DNA of 64,000 nucleotides from Struthidea cinerea (Eukaryota > Chordata > Aves > Passeriformes > Corcoracidae). The DNA lies in the NCBI GenBank assembly GCA_013397865.1, contig VZTI01000412.1:71763-135762 (forward strand). Direction: 5' to 3'. The translations under genes and the position numbers were made by a program. Below, piece after piece: positions 48,046-60,478 of the stretch. Numbering within the stretch: position 1 is the first letter of the stretch; each line of letters starts with the position of its first letter. The notes beneath the pieces were generated by a model. The model was not told where the DNA came from. It saw only the letters and a program-made list of their open reading frames with translations, and made no database searches.

Positions 48046-48650
48046 CCTATTGTGCTGTTTTGGGCTGAGGTAGAATTAATTTTCTTTACAGTGGCTGGTA
48101 TGGGCACGTGTTTTGGATTAGTGCTGAATACAGGATTGACAACATAGAGATATTTTTGTTATTGCTGAGCGAGGGTTGCACAGAGCCAAGGCCTTCTCTG
48201 CTTTTCACACAGCCATGCTGGCGAGGGAGTTGGGGGTGTGTGGGACTGTGGGAGGAGACACAGCCAGGACAGGTGACCCCAACTGACCAAAGGGATGTTC
48301 CAGACCACGTGACATCAGGCTTAGGATATAAAATGGGGGAAGAAGGAGGAAGGGTGGGGGGGGGAATATTTGGGATGATGGCATTTGTTTTCCCAAGTAA
48401 CTATGGCTCACGATGGGGCCCTGCTCTCCTGGAAATGGATGAACACCTGCCTACCCATGGGAAGTAGTGAATGAATTCCTTGTTTTACTTTGCTTGTGTG
48501 CATGGCTTTTGCTTTCCCTAATAAACTGTCTTTATCTCAATCCATGCGTTTTCTGGTTTTTACCCTTCTGATTCTCCCTCTGATCCCGTTGGTGGGGGAG
48601 TGAGCAAGAGGCTGTATGGTGCTTGGCTGGGGTTAAACCATAACACCTAT
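48046..48650 (+). mobile_element. Solo LTR of an endogenous retrovirus (ERVL-like) with 5-bp target duplication
   Basis: The LTR spans 48,051-48,645 (595 bp). It begins TGTGCTGTTTTGGGCTGAGG and ends GGGGTTAAACCATAACA, so it has TG...CA termini. It is flanked by identical CCTAT at 48,046-48,050 and 48,646-48,650. Internal promoter-type features are an E-box CACGTG (48,306-48,311), TATAAAA (48,327-48,333) and a polyadenylation signal AATAAA (48,520-48,525), giving a plausible U3-R-U5 order on the + strand. No gag, pol or env sequence is present on either side, so this is a solo LTR left by recombination. Five-bp duplications are typical of ERVL and some class I elements. The family assignment is by memory of a widespread avian LTR and is less sure than the LTR itself. 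Confidence 0.93.
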
Positions 48651-49242
48651 TGTAAGTGTTCTTAGAACAAAGAGTTGGTGATAGAGATCGGAGGAGAATA
48701 AAGCTATAGAAATATAATGCCATTTCACTAATGTATTTGAAAATCCTCATGGAAACTTAGTGGTCTTTTCGCTGATTTCTTGAGTGTTCCTTCATGTAAA
48801 TGGCCTCAGGTCTTTCGTTCTGTTTGACTGCTGCCTGCTTGTGTGCTGCCCTGAATGCTTGGTAAGTCAGCAAGCAAGCTTATCTGTTCCTCTTGTGCTG
48901 TAGATCTTTACTAATAGGAAATAGATAATATTATCTGTTCTGAAATTGCCATTTGTAAAATAACTGATGCTTCAAAGAAAAGAAATATTAAGTAGGAACC
49001 CTGTTTCTTCTGCTGTTACTGGTATAGACCAGTATGGAAAGGAACTAATAGTTCGGAGTCTGCCTCCCAATCCTCTGCCCAATAACAAAGCAAGCAACTG
49101 CTTTCATTACATTTCCTGTATTTTGTTATTATGTGTCAGGAAATGATAATATGTAGACCTAAATAAGAAGTAGAACCCTGACACTGTTGAGTCACAGTAA
49201 TCTATCTATTGACTGCCCTGACCTGCAGAATGGAGTAAAACC

Positions 49243-49335
49243 GCACAGTTTAAGGTAGTGTCCAAGGATACTGAGGTAGCAGAGCTGCAGCAGATCCTTG
49301 AACCAGAACTTCTGGCCCATTAGTCAGACCCCCTG
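49243..49335 (-). mobile_element. MIR-like ancient SINE remnant (tRNA-related end retained)
   Basis: AGTGTCCAAGGATACTGAGG, then AGCAGAGCTGCAGCAGATCC and TTGAACCAGAACTTCTGGCC follow the reverse-orientation MIR order (TGTCCAAGGTCACACAGG, then AGCAGAGC, then TTGAACCCAGATCTCCTG). The TTGAACC segment corresponds to the reversed B box of the tRNA-derived head. Confidence 0.5.
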
Positions 49336-52300
49336 GCACACAAGTATGGTGGATGTACAAACAGGAAAATGAGACTTGTACCATAGTTATTTCAGGCCAC
49401 TAAGTCAACATACCTACAGTTAATGAATCAAAATTTACTAGGCAATTCATGATGTTGCTTTTACCAGCTACCATAGAAATCTTTATGACATTTAATTATT
49501 ATTCTAGTGTTCATTATTTCAATGATAAATGAAAATTGAGCTCTGTTAAATATTGTTTATTTTATATCCTTGGGGTCTTAACAAAGAACAGTAATTTTGC
49601 TGTGTTTTTCCCCCTCTTCTGCAAGATCTGTGATGAGTTTGAACATTCAAGTTCTTTAATTAAAATGTTTTCTTGTCTGCTTGTTTTAACATGACACACA
49701 GAGTTGATTAACTTTTCCTGAGTACATTTTGGAAGATTGATAGTTTGGTTTTGCTAAGTTTAGCTTTTATAAGGATCTTATCTGAAATTATTTCTGTGAC
49801 AAGGTCTTGTTCCTAAGATATCATACTACTTGAATCATAATGATGGATTAAAAACTAAGGACTTCGTGCTAGATTGCTACTCTTTTTAATGTAACAAGAG
49901 GATGAGGCAGAAAAAAATTCCGTTTCCAGACAGAATCTGTAACAGATGAAGAACAAAAAAGCTGGATAATATTGAGGTGCTCTGCATAAGAGATGTAGTA
50001 GCAATGGGGAGCACTGCTCTTACTGTTTTAAAAGCTACTGCTTTGCTGGAGTGCCCACATGAGTACAGGAGCTCTTTACAAATCTCTCCTCGTGTGGATA
50101 TGTGATAATGTTATTTGTCTTGAAAATGTACATCTGAAAAATTTGCATGTTTCTTTTTAAAATAGTAATGCAAACATTCTTACAGTTCTTTGTACTCATG
50201 AAGACCCATCCCCTAATTTAGAGAGCTTAGTTACTTTAAAAAGAAACTCCTTTCCCTGGCTGTGGAAAACAAAGAGGTATTCAGCAGTGGTTAAGAGGCA
50301 GAAGGGCCAAGGCATTTGGAATGCTGTATGTAACATGAGAATCCCTCAAGCAGAATGGAGGGTCCACGCAGTCAGTGCCTCATATTCCTACTTGCCTACA
50401 GGGATATAGTTATGCAATATTAAATGCTCTTTTCATTAAACTCATAATATTTTCCTTATTAATTCTGTGACATTTCAAAGAATATTTTTGCACATATTTA
50501 CATTGAGATAGTGAAGTATATATAATTTTAATATTAGATTTTTATTAAGCATTCAATACTTGAAAAATATTTTTCAAATCCAAAACTGAAGAATATTTAA
50601 CTATTAGATGTGCAAATATAATGAAATAGCATTTTGAAAACAAGTTAACAAAAAGTCAGGAGCAAAGAGTTTCTTTGTGTGCAAGTTGAAACTCATGAAG
50701 CTTTTTGTAGTTGCTGTCACAGGTGACATCCGTGCTGGAATGCTGCTTAGTTTCGGTGCTGGGAAGGTGGGTGCTGGTTTGCATTGGAAGTGGAGGAGAG
50801 CAGCAGCTTGTGCTGAACGGAGATTTAGCGCCCTCAGTGTTGTAGTCTGGGTGACGTCTTCAGGAAGCTGTTTTGCTGTGCTGGAAGAGTGTATGCTTGC
50901 TGTGTTTTTGATGAAGCCAGCCTGCCTGTTGGTGATCTTCAGAAATGGTCTCTGCACTTTTTCATAACTTTATGGTATTCTTTGAGCCAATTCCTGAGCA
51001 AAGTGAGAACCAGAGTGGCTAATTCCTCTTACTCAGACCAGAGGAATCCTATGCATTTTTATGCCATCTGTATTTGCTTTCCATGTTCCAAGAGATCTCT
51101 AAATGTACATTTTGGGGTTTTTTGGGGTTGGGTTTTTTTTCCCCCTGTAATTCAGCATGGGTTTGTTAAATGCTGTATCATTATGGATTCTCTTCTTGTG
51201 GATTATGCCCATTGAGTTGTGGGACTTGTGGGTAGTATTCACAGTTATTTGTTTCAAGTCTACAATAAAATGTTTCTCTCCTCAATTCTGATTGCAACTT
51301 TTGGCTTCCTCCTCGTATTGGCAGATTGAAAGGGTTTGTTTTTTTTAATTTCCAAATTATTTCCTTTGTATCTGGGTGCCATAATGTAATGAGCCTTTAG
51401 GGCACTCCTGCAGTGTTTTCTCTGTTTGGTTTATGGGCAGCCTTGATGAGAAGGCTCTGGCAGTTTGCAGCTGCTTTAAACAGGTTTGAGATCAGAATTC
51501 TGGAGGGCTTCAGAAGGGTCTGTCCTGCTGGGACACGAACCAGTGTGAGATGACTGGAGGACTTCCAGGCTAATACGGCGTAGACAACTGTCCATGAAAA
51601 TGTTATAAACAAGGACCTAATAAGCATTGAACTTTATATGCTTTCAATATTGATAATAAAATGCACATTGTCACAAAGAGCTGTGCTCTGCAGATGTAGT
51701 TTACTTCGGTGCAGATTAATTAGGTTTAACAGGAACTTAAGTCTGCTCTACAAGCGCAGTATGGGCAAATCTTATATTACAGATGCAGGAAGAGGTTTTC
51801 ACCTGTTAGAAAAAACAACCCCTGCTGCTGCAACAAAGGCAGGTAGGGTACAGCTGTATTAGTTAATGATCTGGCCCGTTGTAGTCTTCAGGTAGTATCC
51901 TTTTTTCTACTTAATAGTGAAAAATAATGTTTTTAATTTTTTCTGACTTGGTTTTAGTGGGTGGTGGACTAATACTGTAACATTCACTACTCACTGAGTT
52001 AAGGAAAACAGCTGAAGTTCATTGCACAATGACCATATATACCGCAGTGGGGCAGAAATCATGGCCCTTTTTACATGCCTTTTGTTTGCACAGTTGATAC
52101 TGCTCATGAGAACAAATCTTATGTAAAAGACGATAATGAAATATATTTACATTAAGATCTTCAGCTGACCCCATTGACTGGGACAGATTGGAAGAACTTT
52201 TTTTGCAGAGTATTTCTTACAGTATGAACAATCCTACCAAGAACAAAGGTCAGCAATCTAAGACAACATGTAAATTTTCAGTTTAGTTATTTCAGTATAA

Positions 52301-52748
52301 TTAAAGGTTACAATCTCTTTTCACATACTTTTTTTCTCTCTGAAAGTTTTTCTTATTTTTTCTAATTCGTGTTGCTTATTTTAAAAATGTTTTAAATAAT
52401 GACAAGTTACTTTTATTTTGTAATCAAAATATTAACCTGGAGTAGTTACACTGGTATGATCTTTAAAGTTTAGCTGTACTTCTATAAGAGTAACGCTGTA
52501 AGCACCTCCTCTGTGGACAAGCATTTAGACACATTACTTCTGGCAGTAATATTTCTCTTTCAATTGCTCTGTTCTAATAAAATTTAACAGGATCAAACTA
52601 TGTGGTTAAAAGTAGACTGGCAATTTAACACTGTTTAGACTGCTACATTTAGACAAACAGTATGGTTCAGTGGTGCTAACCTGCCTTTTAATAGGATGTT
52701 TGAATTGTGTTATGGTAACCTGATAGAGCTAACATAGTCATAAATGAT

Positions 52749-52796
52749 AATTTTTTACATATCAAGACATGGCAATATCTTGATATGTAAAAAATT
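52749..52796. repeat. Perfect hairpin: 19-bp arms, 10-nt loop
   Basis: AATTTTTTACATATCAAGA at 52,749-52,767 is the exact reverse complement of 52,778-52,796; the loop is CATGGCAATA. It is too short for a typical pre-miRNA and has no target duplication or second copy that I can see. Confidence 0.97.
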
Positions 52797-52852
52797 GTGA
52801 CATAATATCTGAAGATGCTTTAGTATATTGCTTGTTTAATGCCATTTTGCAG

Positions 52853-53017
52853 AGGTACATCTCATCCTTATAGGACACTATCAAATACAGCCCAGTTTAT
52901 TGGGTTTTTCCTTGTGTAGACATTGTCTCAAAGTCTGTCTCCTATCATCCCTTCCAAAACATGTTTTTGCTGAGAGAAACTCTGTGCTGGGACCAGTCAG
53001 ATCTGGTGTAGAGCCAG
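52853..53017 (+). repeat. Diverged direct repeat, copy A
   Basis: This stretch of about 165 bp shares an ordered set of blocks with 56,252-56,412: TTATAGGACACT, then CTTGTGTAGACATTG, then CCCTTCCAAAAC, then GAGAGAAACT, TGTGCT, GGACCA and GTGTAGAGCCA. I do not recognise the family; it could be an old interspersed repeat or a local duplication. Confidence 0.85.
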
Positions 53018-53459
53018 CATGGGAGTCCTGCAGCTGGCAGGCATTGAGATTTTTAGTGAACATCAGAAAAGTGAAAACTCTGTCCTGTGAAGAGCGATTT
53101 TAGTAAATGGAAGAGAGCTCAATATCTGTTGAAAATAAAGTAAAATTGAAGGATAAGCCCTGGATATTCTGAGGGAAGAATAATGTTGGACAAGCCACCT
53201 CTGCTACTTGTACCATAATAACATGAATGAAGACAAAAAGAAAAAGGTGGGCCACAAGCATCTGTATGTTTATCTTACCAGAGACTCTACTCAATGGAAA
53301 GTCCACAGCAGTTTTCATCAGAAAAATAAGCTGCATTTAGCTAAGATGATTCACCAGACTAGCCAGACATTGTTAGCCCATCTGGAAGGTCATTTTATAT
53401 TTTGATAGCTGATAATTGCAGGCACCCATAACAAGAAAATGCAGTACACTTGTCTCTGT

Positions 53460-53501
53460 ATCTTGGTTACCACTGTGCACATCTTGGTTACCACTGTGCA
53501 G
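53460..53501. repeat. 21-bp tandem duplication
   Basis: ATCTTGGTTACCACTGTGCA plus C at 53,460-53,480 is repeated at 53,481-53,501 with only the last base changed to G. It is a near-identical, probably recent duplication. Confidence 0.95.
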
Positions 53502-56251
53502 ATAAGTTCATAGTCCCAAACTGCTCAACAACAAGAAATGCATTTTTAGCACTGTGATATGCTACTGTCTATAGTGTTTTGGTTTTTTTTACTTACCAAT
53601 TCTGTTGCTAGGTTATGATAGGTGTTACAAGTGTGGGAAAAGTTTTTGAGAGTCACTGTTAAATTTTGGGTGCCTCAGGTTTTGAAAGGGGCTGATTTTA
53701 TGTCAGCGGTACTCAGAGATTTTATTTTGAGGTTCTGGCATTTATGTGCTGCATAGTAGACCTTTCCCTCTTTCACAAAAAATTGCCAAATTGAAAATCT
53801 GTATCGTATTTATTCTATAGTAGTTTGGCACTTAGAAGTGAAAAATGAAAGGAGTTGCTGAGCTAAATCCCTGGGGATGAGTGTGGGAGGACGGTTACCA
53901 GAGCATACCGAATTGTGGCGCAGTCCCTGTCAAACCCGATCATCTTGCATTTTTACCTGCTGTGGATTTCTCCATTTCCAGGAAATCATTGCTTATCTTT
54001 CCAGCTCAGGCTTTTGGGCCATTTTTTAAAGAGTGGAAGAAAAAGCTATTAGAAATTTATGTCAGAAATTACATATCACACAAGTAGGCTATTAGAAATA
54101 AGTATTAAGATGTACTGTGGCTAGTACTCAGTGTAATTCAGTGCCCTTTTTTAGTAACATCTAATATGAAATTATTGAAGTATCAGAGATTCAGTATGTA
54201 TCTGTCTGGCATAAATGTGTCCCAGTCAGAATTCAATTCCAAGCAATACTTTTATATTAGAGACCAGCAAGGTGGTGCATGGCAGGAAGCTCTTTGTGTA
54301 GACTACTGTAATGTTTATTTTAGTACTCTGCTGAAGTCTGATGGCCAAACTCAGGCCTAATATGAGTCAATGAAGTTTTAAAAAATAAAAGGAAAGTTTC
54401 ATTCTTCTTATTGAGGTTTATTTGAATAAAACCATGAACAAAAATTAATTTATAATACAGTTGCCTTATATGTTTTTAAGCTTCTGGATATCACTGTACA
54501 GCAATTTTTAGTTTTGAATCTTTTCGAAAGAGATTAATAATCTCTTTTATCTTCCAGATGTTGAACATTGCAATCGTTCCTTTTGCCACTGGGCTAGGAT
54601 GAAGTCACTGAGGGATATTTGCCTCGCATCTCTCTCCTTGGGCTGCAGCTTTACAAATAACTGTTCATAACTTGTCGTCTCTCAGCTGCATTATAAATAC
54701 TTTAAGATTCCCAGCTGCACTGGGCTTTTACAAACATCTTAAAATTATGAGTTTACTGGCATGCAGCTGGGTGAATGCAGTTACAAATGGTTTATACTCA
54801 AGGAAAATATCTGAATAGCATCGAAACTCTTTACATGTTGAAGTAATCTAATGTTAGGAAAGCAGGGCCTGCAGAGACGGTATTTTTCCCACCATTGCCA
54901 CCATATTTTTCCTTTCATAGCTGGTGATCTGAGATCTGTGAAACTATCTTGTGTCATCATCTACTCTGAGTTGTAAAGAGCAAACATCTAAAATGTGTAT
55001 ATCTGCAGCAGGTTTGTAGCAAGAGGTGATGAAGGAACAAGAAAATGATAGCTGTGGTTTATTTATAGCACAGAGTACTTTCCAGTTTTTGTTCACTGAA
55101 ACTTTTAGGATGGCTGCCTCTTAGGGAGTATGCCATAATAAATCATTTCTCTTCTCACTGGATGGCCTAGTGAAGTTTTCAGTGATAACACCCTAAATGG
55201 GGAGTACAGAATCTTGCTTCTAGAAGGTCTGTGCACGCTAAGATCATGGCTTCTTGTGCAACACTAGCTAGAAAAGCAAAAAAGGATGGATATCTTGAAA
55301 GCAGCTGTGAGTTATCCTTGCATAGCTGAAATCAATAGCAATTGCATGTATCACTCCCTGCCTGCTGGCACGTTTCTACATCAGAGAATATTTAGAATCT
55401 TAATATTTCACAGATTTCTTCATTTTTACAGATTTAAGATCCCTGAAAATTTAGTGTTTAGTTTGAATATCAAATTACAATTTTTTTAGTACATCTATGT
55501 CATAAAATATGGTGTGTTATTTTGAACGTCATTGTCTAACCGACTTGCTTTTTGTTAATTTTAATGATCAACTCCTTGGGGCAGAAGGGTTGTTCTAAGG
55601 TTTCACAGTATTGAGTGCAATGATAGAGATTAAGTATGTGGAACTCTGATGAACTGCATCCTCTCTGGCATGAAGTCAAGAGCATTCAGTTTCTGGTTTA
55701 ACAGTTCATGAACTGGCTTTTGTTTTGACTGATGATGTATTCTTTCTTTTCAGACATCTGGGAGACTCAGTATATCTGCTAGCAAACTATGCTTCCCTGT
55801 CTCCCTCGAATGGTGTTCTTTCACCTAATGTTCATCTCTGGGTTTAACACTACTTCATAACTCTTGATATTGATAATATATCATCTACAGAATTACAGAA
55901 ATTAATTGTAGGCAATATAGATATGAAAAATCTTCTTCTATCAGCCAGTCAGTCACCTGATGCAGGCAGAATTTGATTTAGTTTTTACTGTATTGGGCTC
56001 ATTTTCCTACAGAAACTTACACATCACATCACATTTGCTAATAGACATCCAGTCTTCTGGCAAAGAGTCATTTTTCTCTTCTGGCTTTATCACTAGGCCT
56101 GTCTCTCTTATTCACATGGCACCTATTGACTAAAGACAATGCAAATAGGCAGGTCTCATAACCCATGATTTGTGCTTGTTCTCATTTTGGATTTCATTTC
56201 CTTCAATTAAGGAAAACCAGTTTTTTTTCTTTAATGTTGGTTAAAAGACTG

Positions 56252-56412
56252 AGGTAGATCTTATCTTTATAGGACACTTTCAAACATAGACCAGCCTATT
56301 AGGTTTTATCTTGTGTAGACATTGCTCCAACATCTGTCCCCTATCTTCCCTTCCAAAACCTCCTTCTGGTGAGAGAAACTTTGTGCTAGGACCAAGATCA
56401 AGTGTAGAGCCA
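56252..56412 (+). repeat. Diverged direct repeat, copy B
   Basis: Partner of 52,853-53,017 in the same orientation, with about 3.4 kb between starts. Shared blocks include TTATAGGACACTTTCAAA (copy A reads TTATAGGACACTATCAAA) and GTGTAGACATTG. Differences and small indels are spread throughout, so the duplication is old. Confidence 0.85.
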
Positions 56413-57254
56413 AAAATATTCATTCATATTTAGCTTTTGTTTTTAGTTTTCAGGTTAAAAAAATGTTTATATTTATTCATTAAAGAAATATTTCAAGTTG
56501 CTGTGTGTGTATATCCTTAAGTTATAATTAAATGCAGGGATTTATTGATGCATTCATTAATTTATAGGTTCACTAATATAATGATTTTTTATTAATAGTT
56601 TAATGATAAATAGTATCGTTTATTATATTGATAAGGTTACTTTATTAGACTGAAGTAAACAGGAAAGAGTAATGGTTCATGCTTGCATCATAATGATGCT
56701 TCAAACTTATATGATTGCCTTAGGCCTGCTATCAGTCTTACACAGATGACAAGCATTATAAAGTAAATAATCAAAATTTTTACTACTCTTGGCACACGTA
56801 CTTGGAAAATACATTCAGTATTCTGACTTTGTCCTCACTTTCCATGGTGTTTTCTCTATAAACATTCTGCCAAATGTAAAGAAAATTCCACTCACCACTT
56901 GTGTGATTCTCCTCCTGCGCTAGGATCTGTTCAACACCTGTACATTTTTTGTTCATGCTGTGCCCTTATTGGTTTGAGGCAATTTATTAACTGTGATTGT
57001 TCAGAGACATTTTATACAGACAGCTCTTTCTTGATGTGGGACTTTGGTCTTCCATAGCTGTAGACTTACAGCAAAAAATAACTTTGTGTGGCAAGCCTTT
57101 TTGGTGACCAGCAGAGCTACTGAGCAAAGGCTTACATAAGCATGGGTGGTAGCCACTAACCCTTTTCTGAAAGTGTCTCAATTATAATCTGAAAACTGAG
57201 TTTTAAATACAGATGAAGTTTGCATTTTCTGCTGTTGTAGGAACTAGTTGTGGG

Positions 57255-57385
57255 TTATAACACGCTATTTAATGTCTGTTCCTTTGTTATTTTCTTAATC
57301 TATAAAATGTTGGTAATAGGTTCTGTGTTCCCTGGAGAGCTGTGAATCCAAATTAATTTATTGCAACATGCTTTGGAATCCTTAA
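57255..57385 (+). mobile_element. MIR-like ancient SINE remnant
   Basis: TTATTTTCTTAATCTATAAA, ATGTTGGTAATAGG, then AGAGCTGTGAATCCAAATTA and GCAACATGCTTTGGAATCC follow the order of a MIR-type core and tail (CATCTGTAAAATGG, then GTTGTGAGGATTAAAT, then TGTAAAGCGCTTTGA). Confidence 0.5.
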
Positions 57386-59769
57386 CTGTTACAAACTACT
57401 ATTGATTAATGAAACAATGCTTTTTGTTAAAATGTAGGGGAAAACAGTGGGATTGGGTGTATCTTGTCAGAGTCAGTATACATTCATAGTAATGTATGAA
57501 AATCCACAAAACCCCATTTTCTAGCATGTGTGTTTCTAGTTTTTTGAACTTATCAATTAGACCCCATGGCATAAAAATTCTTATTTTCAGTATTACTACT
57601 GTGCTTTATCTTGTGTGTTGGTTAAACTAAAGGTGTAATTTATTTTTTCACAGTAGTGAAACATACAGGTGACTAAAAATTCAATAATTCAACTTTTTCA
57701 GAGGAAAGAACAGCAAATTTATATTAAAAATGGAACTGTAGATCATAACTTCGGCTTGATTTGGGAAAAGGTTGAGTATATATGAACTAATTCACATACT
57801 TTTTCAGTGAAGAAAAACTGAAGTTAAAATTTTGTTTCAAAATTCTCAACATTTTGAGGGTTTTAGTGCCATATATAATCAACTTGATAAATAAAGATGA
57901 TGTTGAAACTTGGATTGAATCTGTGTTTTATCACACTAAGATTCATAACTAGCTTCATTGGTAAACAGGCCATTTTGGGGGAATATAAGATATCTAATAC
58001 AGTTACCAGAGTGACTGCTGAATCCTTTGTCATAGACCTTATACTTTGAGTGAACAGACTAAATAGTCTTTTAATGCAGATTTATATTCTGGGAGGTAGA
58101 GAACAGAGCTCATGTCATTTAAAGTCTTTTCCACTGAGAACTCTCTTAGACAGCATGCACTCAAGCAGCCTGTTTTTGAAAGAAAACAATTAATGCAGAA
58201 ACCCAGGAGATAGAAAAGGTTCATTTTCCCTAAGCAAGACAAAGTTATTTATCTTGAATTCCTCTTCCAGAAGACACTCTAATATAGTTTAATTCTTCAA
58301 TGGGAATTTTTGGAGCCTCCAAAATAATAGGGTAGTGAAGCACCTTCTTAAATATCTTTATTTTCCAGCCTTTCCCATTGTTGTAGCATTATTAATGAAA
58401 TGCAGTACCAACAGATTTTTATATTTGAAAAAACCCCCAAAAAAACGAGGCATAAAAGAATTCAATAATCCTTTATGTTTTGAAGAGGAAAGAGGAAAAA
58501 TAAAATTTACGGGAAAAGCTCCTTTTGTAACCTCAGGATTTCAGTACATCAGAGTAGAGACATTTAAATAAGAGGAAAAATAAATCTGTTATAATATTAC
58601 CCAAGAAAAAATAGATAATTGCAATACCTTTAATATTTGAAATTCTTCTCTGAATACCTGGCAAGTAGAAAATTAGATAAAATACTAGGGTCATCTCTTT
58701 GTTGTTGTAATTTTAATACCATTAGAAGCAGGACTATGTTCTCCCATATTGGAAGGAAGGATGATGGGATCACAAGGAAATGGGAGTCCCTGGGAGCCAA
58801 AATTCTTCTGTGTAGTTGCTGCATTAAAGTATTAAATTATTTGCAAAATTTGTGTCATGCTTCCTCTTACTTGCCAAGTCATATAATCAGATTTTGGGGT
58901 GGATGCAAACCTGGCCCATCTTTCATCCTATTCTTCCTGCTCTTTCTCTGAAGGTCATGAGGTTCATGAGGTCACTGGCAACAGCTATGTTGCCTTTATA
59001 TTCTTTCCAGTTCTACTAGGTACCAGAATTTTTAGCTGGTTGGCTGGGGGGTTCTTTTGTTGTTGTGTGGTTTGTTTTTTGGGGTTTTTTTGAGGCTTCC
59101 ATTTACATGATTTTTCTTTAGTTTTCCTAATGTGATGGGGAATATTCTGCAACTGCATCTTAGAGGGTTTTAAAGACTGGTAACGCTGGGGAGCAATAAC
59201 CTATTTATAATTGTAAAGCAGGCAGTGATACGTTTCTTTACTCCGCTGTAATGCTGATGGAGGTTGGGAAGTGTGCTTAAAAGGGGAAGATGCAGAAGAG
59301 CAGAGCCTTCAGAACTACCTGGCACTTTGGAACCCATAAGCACACGGAAGGACCCACGAGAGCATTTGATCGGGACACTTGTTTTGCAAATTGCCTGTGA
59401 TAAAACCTCCCATTGCATTTAAATAGAGACTAATTTCAATTAGTCAACTGCTGTATCCAAAAAGGAGGTTATATAAAGCTAGCTAGCTTTCTGGAACAGC
59501 GCTGTAGTTTCAAATGAATACTCTTTGAAGTGGTAGGGAGGGCATTTGGTCTGCTGCGAGGCATTGCTGACGCCTAGATTTCTGCATAGTAGGATACCAC
59601 AAGCAAGGTAATGGTAGTGTCTGATGAACTTTTGGGCCTAATGCCAAAACTTCTTCTGACATTCCACAGTTTAAGGATATTCTGTGTCCTTTGAAGCTTA
59701 GCTTATCCAAAATCAGGTTAAGGAGGCTACATTTTGTCCTTGATTTCTGATTTTACTCTTTGCTGAGCA

Positions 59770-59867
59770 TCGTGACTTAGTGAAAGATGTCCCTGCCCAT
59801 GACAGACTGCCTGGACTAGATGATCGGTAAAGATCCCATCTCACCCGGATAGTGTTGTGATTTGGCT
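59770..59867 (+). mobile_element. CR1 LINE fragment, 3' end (degraded)
   Basis: GATGTCCCTGCCCATGACAG, then GCCTGGACTAGATGATCGGT, AAAGATCCCATCTCACCC and GTGTTGTGATTT follow the CR1 3' order (GTGTCCCTGCCCATGGCAGG, GGTTGGAACTAGATGATC, then AAGGTCCCTTCCAACCC, then TTCTGTGATT). It is 5'-truncated and old. Confidence 0.8.
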
Positions 59868-60450
59868 AAGGTACAGCAAAATCTCGATCACAAGGCAATG
59901 TAGTCATGAACACAAAAGTTAGCAGATACTGTGAATAGCATTGAGAAATTTAAATACATCATAAACATGCATGGTGTAATATATATTTTTGGAAAAATTA
60001 AATGTTTTTTATTATTAAGATACTTCTAAATACAGAAGGTGGTGTCTTTAAAGAGCTTTTCTGAAAATGACCCTATGAAATTCAGTATGCTTATGTAATT
60101 TAATGAATCAAAAGTCAAATTAGTAGTAATAAAATAAAGCAGTCATTTGAATCTGAAAATGTTCTGCTACAGTTTTCACTACAGCAGGTGATCAATAACA
60201 TAGTGGAGTGGAAAAACTTGAATTGATTCCACCATCCTTCTTGTGCATATGCTACCTTTTTGGGGCTACATCAGGCTCTGCTGCTTCAATGTCTTATAGT
60301 ATTTTAAATCCCTTTCATTCACATTGAAAAGCATGTTGCCCTTTCTGACCCAGACCAAGAAAGGTTATTGTGTACAGCTGAAACAAACAACCCTATGAAA
60401 AAAATGATTGGTAACTTTTACAGAGGTGTTTCCTTCCTTTGAAGGTGAAT

Positions 60451-60478
60451 GGGGGAGGGGGTTGGGGGGGAGTCTGGG
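60451..60478 (+). repeat. G-quadruplex-type G-rich tract
   Basis: Four G runs of 5, 5, 7 and 3 bases are separated by loops A, TT and AGTCT, which meets the standard intramolecular quadruplex rule with very short first loops. Confidence 0.85.

Noticed and set aside
48108..48467. 119-codon open frame inside the solo LTR
   Set aside because: It falls in LTR U3/R sequence, which is noncoding in this kind of element; no gag, pol or env similarity.
52749..52796. Hairpin as a microRNA precursor
   Set aside because: The stem of 19 bp and total length of 48 nt are too short for a typical pre-miRNA, and perfect AT-rich pairing without bulges is atypical.
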